This document shows, piece after piece, positions 1-6,875 of a stretch of DNA of 20,925 nucleotides (position 1 is the first letter of the stretch; each line of letters begins with the position of its first letter). Position numbers and translations under genes: made by a program. The notes beneath the pieces are model-generated. The model ran no database searches, was not told the origin of the DNA, and was given only the letters and a program-made list of their open reading frames with translations. Source of the stretch: an uncultured Bacilli bacterium (lineage in GTDB: Bacteria; Bacillota_I; Bacilli_A; RF39; UBA660); contig CAKOXL010000021.1 of NCBI GenBank assembly GCA_934130105.1, positions 1 through 20,925 of the forward strand, written 5' to 3'.

Positions 1-100
1 ATAAAAAAAGAAAATCAAATTTATTATAAAATTCAACTTTCTTTATTATTTGCCCCAAAACTCTTTACACTAACTTTTTAATAATTGATAAATTAGCATA

Positions 101-127
101 TAAAAAGACTGAAAATTTAATTCAGCC
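101..127 (-). terminator. Intrinsic terminator of spo0A
   Basis: Directly after the spo0A stop, the minus strand reads GGCTGAA, a 7-nt AT loop, then TTCAGTC. This forms a 7-bp stem with one G-U pair and is followed by TTTTT. It is a compact Rho-independent terminator a few bases past the stop codon, so spo0A is probably the last gene of its transcript. Confidence 0.85.
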
Positions 128-128
128 A

Positions 129-905
129 TTATTTATTTAGTGTAGTTTTTTGAAATTCTAATCTTAACTTATCAGCAACCGTTACAATAAATTCTGAATT
201 AGTTGGTTTAGCTTTATCTATATCAACACTGTGACCAAATATTTCTTCCATTAGATCCCAGTCGCCACGATTCCAACTAACTTCAATTGCATGACGAATT
301 GCTCTTTCTACTCTGGATACCGTTGTATTAAATTTATTCGCTATATCTGGATACAACTCTTTTGTAATACCACCAATTACCTCAGGTCTCTCATAAAGAA
401 TCATTATTCCCTCTCTAATATATTGGTATCCTTTAATATGAGATGGCACTCCCAATTCATGTAATATCTTTGTTATTGAAATTTGAAGATTGTTATGATA
501 AATATCAAGCGACATATTATTATAATTTTTACTTTCTCTGCAATCTTCAATTCTTCTTTCTAAATCTGATAATTCAAATGGTTTTAAGATGAAATAATTA
601 ACACCAAGTTCAGAAACTTTACGAATCATATCTTGTGCATTGTATGATGTCAAGACAATTATCTTCTTGTCTATATTTTCTCTTCGTAAATCTTCTAAAA
701 CTGACAAACCATCCTTTTTAGGCATTATCAAATCTAAAATAATTACATCATAATCTTGTTGATTATTTCTTGCAACACAAATTCCATTTTCGCCATCGTG
801 TGCTTCTAATACTATCTCAATACTAGCGTGATTATTAAAGTACTCCTTAATCATGCTTATTAATTCGATATTATCATCGATCATAAGTACTCTGATTTTT
901 TTCAT
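129..905 (-). CDS. spo0A: Sporulation master response regulator Spo0A
   Basis: Two-domain response regulator of 258 residues, the usual family length. Residues 1-120 are a receiver domain with the acidic pair D10/D11, phospho-acceptor D58 (in IILDLIMP), T86 and K108-P109. Residues about 145-255 are the Spo0A-specific DNA-binding domain, recognisable from HELGVPSHIKGYQYIREGI, LYPDIANKFNTTVSRVERAI, RHAIEVSWNRG and KAKPTNSEFI. Known role of the family: at the end of the phosphorelay or under orphan kinases, Spo0A~P switches on sporulation genes and represses transition-state genes by binding 0A boxes. The start is ATG after AAGGAGA. It lies downstream of the tpiA cluster but has its own promoter-like region and terminator. 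A perfect 0A box and two near-boxes upstream suggest autoregulation (inference). No other recognised sporulation gene is in the window; spoIVB, the common upstream neighbour, is absent. Confidence 0.97.
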   Translation of the reverse strand: MKKIRVLMIDDNIELISMIKEYFNNHASIEIVLEAHDGENGICVARNNQQDYDVIILDLIMPKKDGLSVLEDLRRENIDKKIIVLTSYNAQDMIRKVSELGVNYFILKPFELSDLERRIEDCRESKNYNNMSLDIYHNNLQISITKILHELGVPSHIKGYQYIREGIMILYERPEVIGGITKELYPDIANKFNTTVSRVERAIRHAIEVSWNRGDWDLMEEIFGHSVDIDKAKPTNSEFIVTVADKLRLEFQKTTLNK

Positions 906-936
906 ATGTTCTCCTTTCGTACTCCACGCAAGTATA

Positions 937-965
937 ATTATACAATAATATTCAACAAAATGATA
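937..965 (-). promoter_or_regulatory. Probable spo0A promoter (SigA-like, weak -35)
   Basis: On the minus strand a perfect -10, TATAAT (942-937), lies 32 nt upstream of the spo0A ATG. Seventeen bases upstream of it, the -35 position reads TATCAT, a poor match to TTGACA. The -10 sits in a 12-bp palindrome, GTATAATTATAC (932-943). The poor -35, with Spo0A-like boxes starting about 9 bp further upstream, fits an activator-dependent promoter. No SigH-type AGGA element stands at the proper distance from a GAAT -10. Confidence 0.5.
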
Positions 966-973
966 CAGTGAAA

Positions 974-1002
974 ATTGACAACATATGTCAATTTTTGTCG
1001 AA
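974..1002. promoter_or_regulatory. Cluster of Spo0A boxes upstream of spo0A
   Basis: The plus strand carries a perfect 0A box, TGTCGAA, at 996-1002 (in context TTTTTGTCGAAT). A near-box, TGTCAAT, lies in the same orientation at 986-992, exactly 10 bp (one helical turn) away. A third, inverted TGTCAAT lies at 980-974. The last two also form a perfect 10-bp inverted repeat, AAAATTGACA / TGTCAATTTT, with a 5-bp centre (971-995). Tandem boxes about 10 bp apart are a known Spo0A binding arrangement (from memory, abrB of Bacillus subtilis). Autoregulation is the simplest reading. The inverted repeat could instead be an operator for another dimeric protein, or a weak terminator of the upstream transcript. 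Confidence 0.65.
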
Positions 1003-1004
1003 TT

Positions 1005-1169
1005 TTATTTGTTTGATAATGCTGATATTGCTACATAAGCTATTACTAATAATATAATAAAAATTACTAACCATAATAAAGGATTACTATAATTATCAGT
1101 TATTAATTTTTGAAAATCTGATGCAAGTTTTGATATTTTTGTTAATATATCTATTATTTCAATTTTCAT
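1005..1169 (-). CDS. 54-residue membrane microprotein between tpiA and spo0A
   Basis: A small ORF of 54 codons plus TAA that I read from the intergenic sequence. Its ATG overlaps the tpiA stop (TAATG), and a strong ribosome binding site, GAGGTGAT, lies 3 nt before the ATG, so it is set up for translational coupling to tpiA. The N-terminal part (about residues 1-25, starting MKIEIIDILTKISKLASDF) looks amphipathic. After a short polar turn (DNYSNP), residues about 31-51 form one hydrophobic transmembrane segment (LLWLVIFIILLVIAYVAISA). The C-terminus is a short polar tail, LSNK. I do not recognise a family. The RBS, the overlap and the clear membrane pattern support a real gene, but the function is unknown. 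Its stop lies 2 bp from the 0A box upstream of spo0A. Confidence 0.75.
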   Translation of the reverse strand: MKIEIIDILTKISKLASDFQKLITDNYSNPLLWLVIFIILLVIAYVAISALSNK

Positions 1170-1828
1170 TAAATCACCTCTACTAATTTCATTAAATTTT
1201 CGATCTTTAAACTAGCATTTCCTATTAAATAACCATCAAGCCCTGGTATTTTATTTAAAGCTACTACCGTTTCATAATTAACACTACCACCATATAAGAT
1301 TAATGGCCTATATCCTAAAATATTTATTGCTTCATTAGAAATAAAGTTAATAATTTCTTCTAAAGTTTCATTACTAGGAGTATTACCACTACCAATTGCC
1401 CAAACTGGTTCATAAGCTATTATTATTTTTCCGCAGATATTTTTTAAAGCAAGTTCTAATTGTCTTTTTAAAACAGCTTTAATATCTTCACCTTTTTTCT
1501 CACCTATACATAATATGGGCGTAATATTACTACTTAATAAATACTTTATTTTTTGATTTATTTGTTCATCTGTTTCGTTATAATTGATTCTTCTATCACT
1601 ATGACCAATAATACTATATTTAATATTATATTTTTTTAATTCATCGTGTTTTATTATATCTTGACATCCTAAATAGTAATTATTTCCGCTAAAATTTTTT
1701 AGATGTTCATAGCGCGGACAAATAACTAATTTAATATTCTTAAATTCAAGTTTATTTAATCCATCTATGTAATTTTCAATATTATTACTATCAAAGGAAA
1801 GCTTATGATTACTTATTATCCACTTCAT
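1169..1828 (-). CDS. tpiA: Triosephosphate isomerase, short divergent form
   Basis: Interconverts dihydroxyacetone phosphate and glyceraldehyde 3-phosphate in glycolysis (cytoplasm). Catalytic positions are present: N7 and K9 (SNHK, for the usual GNWK), H76 (IIGHSDRR) and E140 (IAYEPVWAIGSGN, followed by flexible loop 6). The phosphate-binding YGGSV is at 179-183 and the final LIGNASL matches the usual L(V/I)GxASL. I chose ATG 1828, which has AAGGGAAG upstream. A TTG 27 nt earlier would add MLIKLREVK, lie deeper in the upstream gene, and has no good RBS. The product is 219 residues against about 250 for the family. The stretch between GCQD (usual GAQN) and GHSDRR is about 11 residues short and lacks the GAFTGE motif of dimer loop 3. 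The loop after CIGE is also short. It overlaps the glycosyltransferase end by 20 nt and is followed by the 54-codon ORF. Confidence 0.9.
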   Translation of the reverse strand: MKWIISNHKLSFDSNNIENYIDGLNKLEFKNIKLVICPRYEHLKNFSGNNYYLGCQDIIKHDELKKYNIKYSIIGHSDRRINYNETDEQINQKIKYLLSSNITPILCIGEKKGEDIKAVLKRQLELALKNICGKIIIAYEPVWAIGSGNTPSNETLEEIINFISNEAINILGYRPLILYGGSVNYETVVALNKIPGLDGYLIGNASLKIENLMKLVEVI

Positions 1829-3053
1829 CTTTACTTCCCTTAACTTTATCAACAAATTTTTCTAGTAAACCTAATCTTTTTTTCTTATTAGCTATTGCAT
1901 ATTTATATACATCAAGAACAGACTCTGCAAAATATTTTGAACTAAATCTATCAGAATTTATACGTGCTTGTTGTGATAATCTTTTACTAAGTTTTCTATC
2001 ATTGTATAAATCAGTAATAATATCTTCACACGCTTCTTTAGTAGAAAATATCTTTCCATTTAAATCATCTACAACTGTATTTCTAAAGCTCTCATCATCT
2101 ATACAGATTGGAACAACACTAGATGCCATAGCTTCAATTACTGTTAAACCTTGAGTTTCAGTATGAGATGCTGTTAAAAATATATCTGACATATGATAAT
2201 AGTATGGGACTTTATCCCATGGTACTTTACCAGTCATAATAGTATTATTTTCTAAACCATATTCTTTTATTATATTTTTATATTCGTCATAGTCTGGGCC
2301 ATCACCAACTATTAATAGCTTTAAATTGGGTAATTTGGGTACTAAATCTTTCATCACATCAAGTAAGAAAACAACATTTTTTTCTTGAGCTAATCTACCA
2401 ATAAAAATCGCAATAAAATCACTTTCTTTAATACCAATTTTTTTCTTCATGCTACTTAAAGCTTTTAAATCAATATTTTCAGTATAAAAACGTTCTAACT
2501 CAATACCTGTTGGTATAATATGAATATTTCTATCTACCTGATATTTTTCTTTAAATAAATCATAAGTTTTCTTAGTTGGTACGATTAATTCTGTTGCTGT
2601 TTTATCACAATAAAATAAAGTTAAATACTCTACTATCTTTTTGCTTGATTTATCAAAATAACCTTTTGTTATATAATGAATATAATCTTCGTACATAGTG
2701 TGGTAAGTATGAACAAGTGGTATATCAAATTGATAAGCTAAAAGCCTTGCAAATGTTCCTATTGCGAATTCTGTTTGTGAATGTATTATATCAAGATTCC
2801 AACTTTTTATTTTATTTACAGCCTTTAATGGATATACTGATGTTAATCTTGAATCATAAATACCAGTAGGAACACCTGGTACCTTTAAAACATGTTCTTT
2901 TTCATCATACTCATAGTGAAAACTTTCAAGGTTAGCAGTTACAACATATACTTCATGTCCTAATTTTTCTAAGCCTTTTTTTAGCATTACTTCACTAGTT
3001 ACTAAACCACTAATATATGGTGTATATGTTTCTGTAAATATACCTATTCGCAT
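1809..3053 (-). CDS. GT4-family glycosyltransferase, probable 1,2-diacylglycerol 3-glucosyltransferase
   Basis: Retaining GT-B glycosyltransferase of 414 residues. The N-terminal acceptor domain opens with MRIGIFTETYTPYISG and contains DIIHSQTEFAIGTFA (88-102) and VHTYHTMYEDYIHY (114-127). The His/Tyr-rich motif is typical of the Gram-positive enzymes that transfer glucose to diacylglycerol. The C-terminal nucleotide-sugar domain shows IGRLAQEKN (218-226), VGDGPDYDEY (249-258) and the EX7E motif E299/E307 in TETQGLTVIEAMA. The basic C-terminus (KKKRLGLLEKF) could bind membrane lipid. In related bacteria such enzymes make glucosyl-diacylglycerol for membranes and lipoteichoic acid anchors; the substrate here is inferred. 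It overlaps the upstream flippase-like gene by 10 nt and tpiA by 20 nt, so the three are probably co-translated. Another lipid or wall-polymer acceptor is possible. Confidence 0.85.
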   Translation of the reverse strand: MRIGIFTETYTPYISGLVTSEVMLKKGLEKLGHEVYVVTANLESFHYEYDEKEHVLKVPGVPTGIYDSRLTSVYPLKAVNKIKSWNLDIIHSQTEFAIGTFARLLAYQFDIPLVHTYHTMYEDYIHYITKGYFDKSSKKIVEYLTLFYCDKTATELIVPTKKTYDLFKEKYQVDRNIHIIPTGIELERFYTENIDLKALSSMKKKIGIKESDFIAIFIGRLAQEKNVVFLLDVMKDLVPKLPNLKLLIVGDGPDYDEYKNIIKEYGLENNTIMTGKVPWDKVPYYYHMSDIFLTASHTETQGLTVIEAMASSVVPICIDDESFRNTVVDDLNGKIFSTKEACEDIITDLYNDRKLSKRLSQQARINSDRFSSKYFAESVLDVYKYAIANKKKRLGLLEKFVDKVKGSKDEVDNK

Positions 3054-4066
3054 TTTGTACCATCCCCTTTAATATTAACACTAAATAAAATACCACCCAT
3101 TATCATCGGTAGATAATAAGAAATACTACGCCATATCAATAATGATGCTTTTAGTAGTGATCCTGATATAAAATTACCAAAAAATTTTAAATAACCAAAT
3201 TCAATACCACCACTTGCACCAGGAATTGGTACAAAAGAACCCATAATTAAGACATAAGCTGATGCACAAATCGAAGATAGTGGTGTGATATTTACTTCTC
3301 CTTCTGCAAGTGCTAGTATTACGAAATGTGGCATTAAATAAGTTAAAAATAAATAAATGATATTATAGATAAAGGTTCTAATACATAAGCCTTTATTTTG
3401 TCTTAAATAAGTTGCACCTTCATGAAAATCATCTACTTTTTCACGCCATTCAGCTTGCTTTTTCTCTTTATTTTTAATTAATTTTAATTTGCTTAGAATA
3501 GAAATACCTTTTTGAATCATAAAATGATTAAATTTACTATTAAAACTAATTATTATTAATCCTACCATTACTAAAGTGTTTATAAAAAAGCCTAAAGTTA
3601 CTAATTTTTTTAATATAGTTACATCAGTAAATAAGCTTAAATAATAGTTTATAATAATCGCTATTAATCCAAATGTAACTAGAGCTGCTTGATATATAAT
3701 AAAATTTTGAATTATGATATTAGTTGCCTTAGTTATTCGCACGCCATCTTTTTTTAACATGTATATTTGCATTGGTTGTCCACCAGACGAAAAAGGCGTA
3801 ATGCCGTTAAAAAATTTAGTAATTAACAACATTTTATAAGCCTGTTTAAAACGATAACTATATTGATAGCCTTGTATTATTTCTTGATAAGCCCTAGCTT
3901 CAAAACCTATTGCTACAAAAAAGCATAATAAAGCGATTCCTATCCAGAAGAAATTAGCATTCTTTAGAGTTTCCACAATACTTGGAAAATCATCTTTTAG
4001 GACACATACTAAAACAATTAAAGTTATGATTAATAAGATGATACTATTTTTCTTTAAATTCTTCAT
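3044..4066 (-). CDS. Lysylphosphatidylglycerol-synthase-TM/flippase-like membrane protein (UPF0104 type)
   Basis: Polytopic membrane protein of 340 residues with about eight hydrophobic segments (roughly 8-24, 38-56, 76-90, 117-140, 154-175, 230-255, 262-283, 300-330). It has the two conserved motifs of the LPG_synthase_TM family: TPFSSGGQPMQIYML (90-104) and PIPGASGGIEFGYL (281-294). It corresponds to the membrane half of MprF without the catalytic aminoacyl-transferase domain, so it should not itself lysylate lipids. Stand-alone members are often linked to glycosyltransferases and are thought to move or anchor lipid-linked products; that role is inferred here. The start is ATG with TAGGAG, which overlaps the pgk stop codon, 8 nt away. 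It overlaps the glycosyltransferase start downstream by 10 nt. The pair probably works on one membrane glycolipid. Confidence 0.85.
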   Translation of the reverse strand: MKNLKKNSIILLIITLIVLVCVLKDDFPSIVETLKNANFFWIGIALLCFFVAIGFEARAYQEIIQGYQYSYRFKQAYKMLLITKFFNGITPFSSGGQPMQIYMLKKDGVRITKATNIIIQNFIIYQAALVTFGLIAIIINYYLSLFTDVTILKKLVTLGFFINTLVMVGLIIISFNSKFNHFMIQKGISILSKLKLIKNKEKKQAEWREKVDDFHEGATYLRQNKGLCIRTFIYNIIYLFLTYLMPHFVILALAEGEVNITPLSSICASAYVLIMGSFVPIPGASGGIEFGYLKFFGNFISGSLLKASLLIWRSISYYLPMIMGGILFSVNIKGDGTKCE

Positions 4067-4074
4067 TATAGCTC

Positions 4075-5256
4075 CTATTTTTCATCAATGATTTCTAATC
4101 CAGGTAATTTTTTACCTTCTAAATACTCTAAAGTGGCGCCACCGCCAGTTGATGCATGACTAACTTTCTCTTTGTAACCTAGATTAGTACTTGCAGCAAC
4201 TATATCACCACCACCTAGGATTGTTTCTATATTGTTTTCAGTTAAAAATTTTAGTATTTCTTTAGTTGAATGCTGGTATTTTTCTATTTCATAATAGCCA
4301 AGTGGACCATTCCACATTACTATTTTGGCACATTTTAGAATTGATTCTAGATGGTTAATTGTTTTATCACCTAGATCTAATCCTATATCAGATTCATTAA
4401 TTTCTGAAATATCTTTATTTTGACTAATGCTATTTTCTGATATTTCCGTTGAAGTTACGATATCCTTTGGTAATATTATTTTTTCACCATATTTATTTAA
4501 TAGATCTTTACAGTTTGGTATTAAATCTTCTTCTACAAGAGATTTACCAACTTCATAACCAATGGCTTTTAAAAATGTAAATGCCATAGCGCCACCTATT
4601 ATAATAAAATCAGCTTTGGTAACTAAGTTATTTATTACACCTAATTTATCAGATACTTTAGCACCACCTAAAATAACTACATATGGTCTAGATGGATCAT
4701 TTAGTTTTGATAGATATTTTAACTCTTTTTCTACTAGAAAACCTATTCCATTTGGTAAGTTACTAGCAATACCAACATTTGATGCATGACTTCTATGTAT
4801 AGTTCCAAAAGCATCATTTATAAAAATGTCACTAAGAGAGGCCCAATATTTACCAAGTTCAATACAGTTTGAACTTTCTTTCTTATCCTCTAAATCTTCA
4901 AAGCGAGTATTTTCTAACATAATAACATCTTTAGGTTTCATATTAGAAATTGCATCTTCTACTTCCTTACCTCTTGTTTTAGGAATAAATGTTACGGGTC
5001 TTTCTAATAGTTCGCTTAATCTTACAGCTATTTGCTTCAAACTATTTTTAGAAAGGTCTTCTTCAGATTTAATTCTACCTAGATGCGATAACAGAATTAA
5101 TTTAGCATTTTCATTAATACAGTAATTAATAGTTTCTAAACTTTCTTTGATCCTGTTATCATCTACAATTTTTCCGTCTTTTAATGGAACATTAAAATCA
5201 CAACGAATAATTACCTTTTTATTATTTAAATCATAATCTTTAACTGTTTTTTTCAT
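4075..5256 (-). CDS. pgk: Phosphoglycerate kinase
   Basis: Transfers the acyl phosphate of 1,3-bisphosphoglycerate to ADP, the first ATP-yielding step of glycolysis (cytoplasm). It has 393 residues, the normal family length. The N-terminal substrate domain shows VIIRCDFNVPL (15-25), DDNRI, LLSHLGR, and NDAFGTIHRSHASN. The C-terminal nucleotide domain shows ILGGAKVSDKLGV, MWNGPLGYYE and the Gly-rich end ASTGGGATLEYLEGKKLPG. In ILGGGDIVAAST the usual GGGDSxAA is slightly altered. The start is ATG with GGTGAT upstream. It follows gap on the same strand after 394 nt that contain the gap terminator, and it leads the pgk - flippase-like - glycosyltransferase - tpiA - microprotein unit. Confidence 0.97.
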   Translation of the reverse strand: MKKTVKDYDLNNKKVIIRCDFNVPLKDGKIVDDNRIKESLETINYCINENAKLILLSHLGRIKSEEDLSKNSLKQIAVRLSELLERPVTFIPKTRGKEVEDAISNMKPKDVIMLENTRFEDLEDKKESSNCIELGKYWASLSDIFINDAFGTIHRSHASNVGIASNLPNGIGFLVEKELKYLSKLNDPSRPYVVILGGAKVSDKLGVINNLVTKADFIIIGGAMAFTFLKAIGYEVGKSLVEEDLIPNCKDLLNKYGEKIILPKDIVTSTEISENSISQNKDISEINESDIGLDLGDKTINHLESILKCAKIVMWNGPLGYYEIEKYQHSTKEILKFLTENNIETILGGGDIVAASTNLGYKEKVSHASTGGGATLEYLEGKKLPGLEIIDEK

Positions 5257-5271
5257 ATCATCACCATTTTT

Positions 5272-5277
5272 ATTATA
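5272..5277 (-). promoter_or_regulatory. Candidate -10 element for pgk
   Basis: The minus strand has TATAAT in GAGTATAATAAAAATGG, 15 nt before the pgk ATG. No convincing -35 lies 16-18 bp upstream (the position is T-rich). A start here would leave a leader of only about 9 nt, barely including the GGTGAT ribosome binding site, so the main promoter may lie further upstream. Confidence 0.35.
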
Positions 5278-5464
5278 CTCTATATTAATAGAACAAAAAA
5301 ATAAAATTAATCTTTTTGTTTATGTTTACAGTTATTTTCCAAGTTTTATACCTTTGAAATAAAATATTTTATATTTAAAATAAGAATAAGATATAAAAAA
5401 TAACTATTTAATTACTATTTTGTATATACTTATTTTAACATACTTTTTTAACTATGATAATTAT

Positions 5465-5540
5465 TTTTAGTTTACCAAAAGGTTTGTTTTAGTTTAAATT
5501 AAATCTATTAGAGTTTTTTAGAAAAAATTTTAAACTAAAC
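5465..5540. repeat. Three copies of TAAACTAAAA upstream of pgk
   Basis: On the plus strand TTTTAGTTTA occurs at 5465-5474 and 5487-5496, exactly 22 bp apart. The opposite orientation, TAAACTAAAC, occurs at 5531-5540, with its centre 44 bp from the second copy. The outer and middle copies can also pair as a long imperfect inverted repeat. The 22/44-bp phasing suggests a regulator array on one face of the helix, but in DNA this AT-rich chance is a serious alternative. Confidence 0.35.
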
Positions 5541-5562
5541 AACAGATTTTTTATTAATTATA

Positions 5563-5596
5563 TCAAATAAAAAGTGGAACATTTTTTATGTCCACT
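5563..5596 (-). terminator. Intrinsic terminator of gap
   Basis: The minus strand reads AGTGGACAT, a 5-nt A loop, then ATGTTCCACT, a 9-bp stem with one bulged base, followed by TTTTATTT. It lies about 55 nt past the gap stop codon and separates the gap transcript from pgk. Confidence 0.85.
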
Positions 5597-5650
5597 CTTA
5601 TGTTAAAATTTTAGTGACTTTATTTTTTTAAATACAATTCTTATTAGATA

Positions 5651-6655
5651 TTACATTTTAGTCATTAGATACTCTGCTACTCTTACCATTTGTGAGGTAT
5701 ATGAATTTTCATTATCATACCAAGCAACTACTTGAACTAATGATTTTCCATCTTGTAAGTTTATAACTTTAGTTTGAGTTGCATCAAAAATGGAACCGTG
5801 TGTATCACCAATAATATCACTGGATACAATATCATCAGAAGTATATCCAAAGGAATCTGATTGTTGATTTTTCATATAATTATTAATATCTTCTACTGTA
5901 ACAGTTTTCTCTACTACTGCATCTAGTATTGTTAGTGAACCATCTGGTACTGGCACTCTTTGAGCGCTTCCTATTAATTTTCCTTCAAGAGAAGGAATTA
6001 CTAAGCCAATTGCTTTGGCTGCGCCAGTTGAATTTGGAACTATATTAATTGCTGCTGCTCTTGATCTACGGAAATTACCTTTACGATGTGGTCCATCTAA
6101 TAACATTTGATCACCAGTATAAGCATGAATTGTTGTCATAATTCCTGATTCTATTTTAGCATAATCATTTAATGCCTTTGCCATTGGAGCAAGACAATTA
6201 GTAGTACATGATGCTGCTGAAATAATAGTATCTTCTTTAGTAAGAATATCTTCATTTACTCCATATACAATAGTAGGAACATCTCCTGCTGGAGCTGAGA
6301 TAATTACTTTTTTAGCACCAGCATTAATATGTGCTTGTGATTTTTCTTTACTAGTAAAAAAGCCTGTACATTCTAATACTACATCTACTCCTAGTTCCCC
6401 CCAAGGTAAATTATTAGGGTCAGCTTCCTTAAATACCTTTATTTTTTTATTATCTACAATTATAGAATCATCAGTATTACTAATCGTATCTGCTAATTCG
6501 TATTTTTTTTGTGCTGAATCATATTTTAGTAAATAAGCTAACATTTCTGGTGATGTTAAATCATTGATGGCTACAATTTCTATATTTTCCTTATTAAACA
6601 TTTGTCTAAAAGCAAGTCTTCCAATTCTACCAAACCCATTAATTGCTATTTTCAT
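5651..6655 (-). CDS. gap: Glyceraldehyde-3-phosphate dehydrogenase
   Basis: NAD-dependent oxidative phosphorylation of glyceraldehyde 3-phosphate in glycolysis (cytoplasm, tetramer). It has 334 residues, the normal length. The N-terminal Rossmann fold begins INGFGRIGRLAFRQ (5-18), with acidic D32 (AINDL) consistent with NAD preference. The catalytic motif SAASCTTNCLAP holds C150, and the base H177 is in TTIHAYTGDQ. The phosphate-site loop HRKGNFRRSRAA and the C-terminal VVAWYDNENSYTSQM are intact. The start is ATG with AAAGGATGA upstream. It has its own good promoter and terminator, so it can be controlled separately from pgk and tpiA. No CggR-type repressor gene adjoins it. Confidence 0.98.
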   Translation of the reverse strand: MKIAINGFGRIGRLAFRQMFNKENIEIVAINDLTSPEMLAYLLKYDSAQKKYELADTISNTDDSIIVDNKKIKVFKEADPNNLPWGELGVDVVLECTGFFTSKEKSQAHINAGAKKVIISAPAGDVPTIVYGVNEDILTKEDTIISAASCTTNCLAPMAKALNDYAKIESGIMTTIHAYTGDQMLLDGPHRKGNFRRSRAAAINIVPNSTGAAKAIGLVIPSLEGKLIGSAQRVPVPDGSLTILDAVVEKTVTVEDINNYMKNQQSDSFGYTSDDIVSSDIIGDTHGSIFDATQTKVINLQDGKSLVQVVAWYDNENSYTSQMVRVAEYLMTKM

Positions 6656-6679
6656 ATTTTATATCATCCTTTCTATTTC

Positions 6680-6708
6680 ATTATATAATTTTATCCCATT
6701 TTCTTCAA
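6680..6708 (-). promoter_or_regulatory. SigA-type promoter of gap
   Basis: On the minus strand -35 TTGAAG (6708-6703), a 17-bp spacer and a perfect -10 TATAAT (6685-6680) lie 25 nt before the gap ATG. This is the best consensus promoter in the window, as expected for a highly expressed glycolytic gene. Confidence 0.75.
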
Positions 6709-6802
6709 TATATTCAACATTCACTATACATTAATTGTCATAATTAAAATTAATTGTGGTTTTAAAGATTAGTAATTAAAATATAATTTTAAATTTAATT
6801 AG

Positions 6803-6840
6803 TAAAATAAAAAGAGATATCCACAAAACTGTTGATATCT
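6803..6840 (-). terminator. Intrinsic terminator of the nucleoside kinase unit
   Basis: AGATATC (6815-6821) and GATATCT (6834-6840) form a 7-bp stem with a 12-nt loop. On the minus strand it is followed by CTTTTTATTTTA. On the plus strand the same stem is followed by eight T's, so it could act in both directions, although no plus-strand gene precedes it. Confidence 0.8.
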
Positions 6841-6875
6841 TTTTTTTGATAGTTTTTAAAATAATATTAAAAGCA

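Larger units (their letters stand above)
5257..5562. other. Long AT-rich gap upstream of pgk
   Basis: About 300 nt between the gap terminator and pgk with no credible ORF on either strand. It contains the pgk -10 candidate and a set of repeated TAAACTAAAA motifs at its gap-proximal end (listed separately). The middle (about 5281-5460) is nearly pure A/T with no stable GC-containing hairpin. I see no T-box or known riboswitch and no CcpA cre site with its central CG. Confidence 0.5.

Noticed and set aside
1..100. Promoter or gene start left of the spo0A terminator
   Set aside because: A TATAAT is present on the minus strand (28-23), but no matching -35 or downstream gene is visible within the window.
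945..965. SigH-type promoter for spo0A (GAAT at the -10)
   Set aside because: GAAT is present on the minus strand, but there is no AGGA-type -35 at the proper distance.
1829..1855. Upstream TTG start for tpiA
   Set aside because: It would add nine residues not found in the family and lies deeper in the upstream gene; ATG 1828 has an RBS-like AAGGGAAG and gives the normal TIM N-terminus (KWIISNHK).
4562..5125. Plus-strand ORFs 4562-4789 and 4826-5125 opposite pgk
   Set aside because: They are antisense shadows of a clearly conserved gene, with no RBS and no protein-like pattern.
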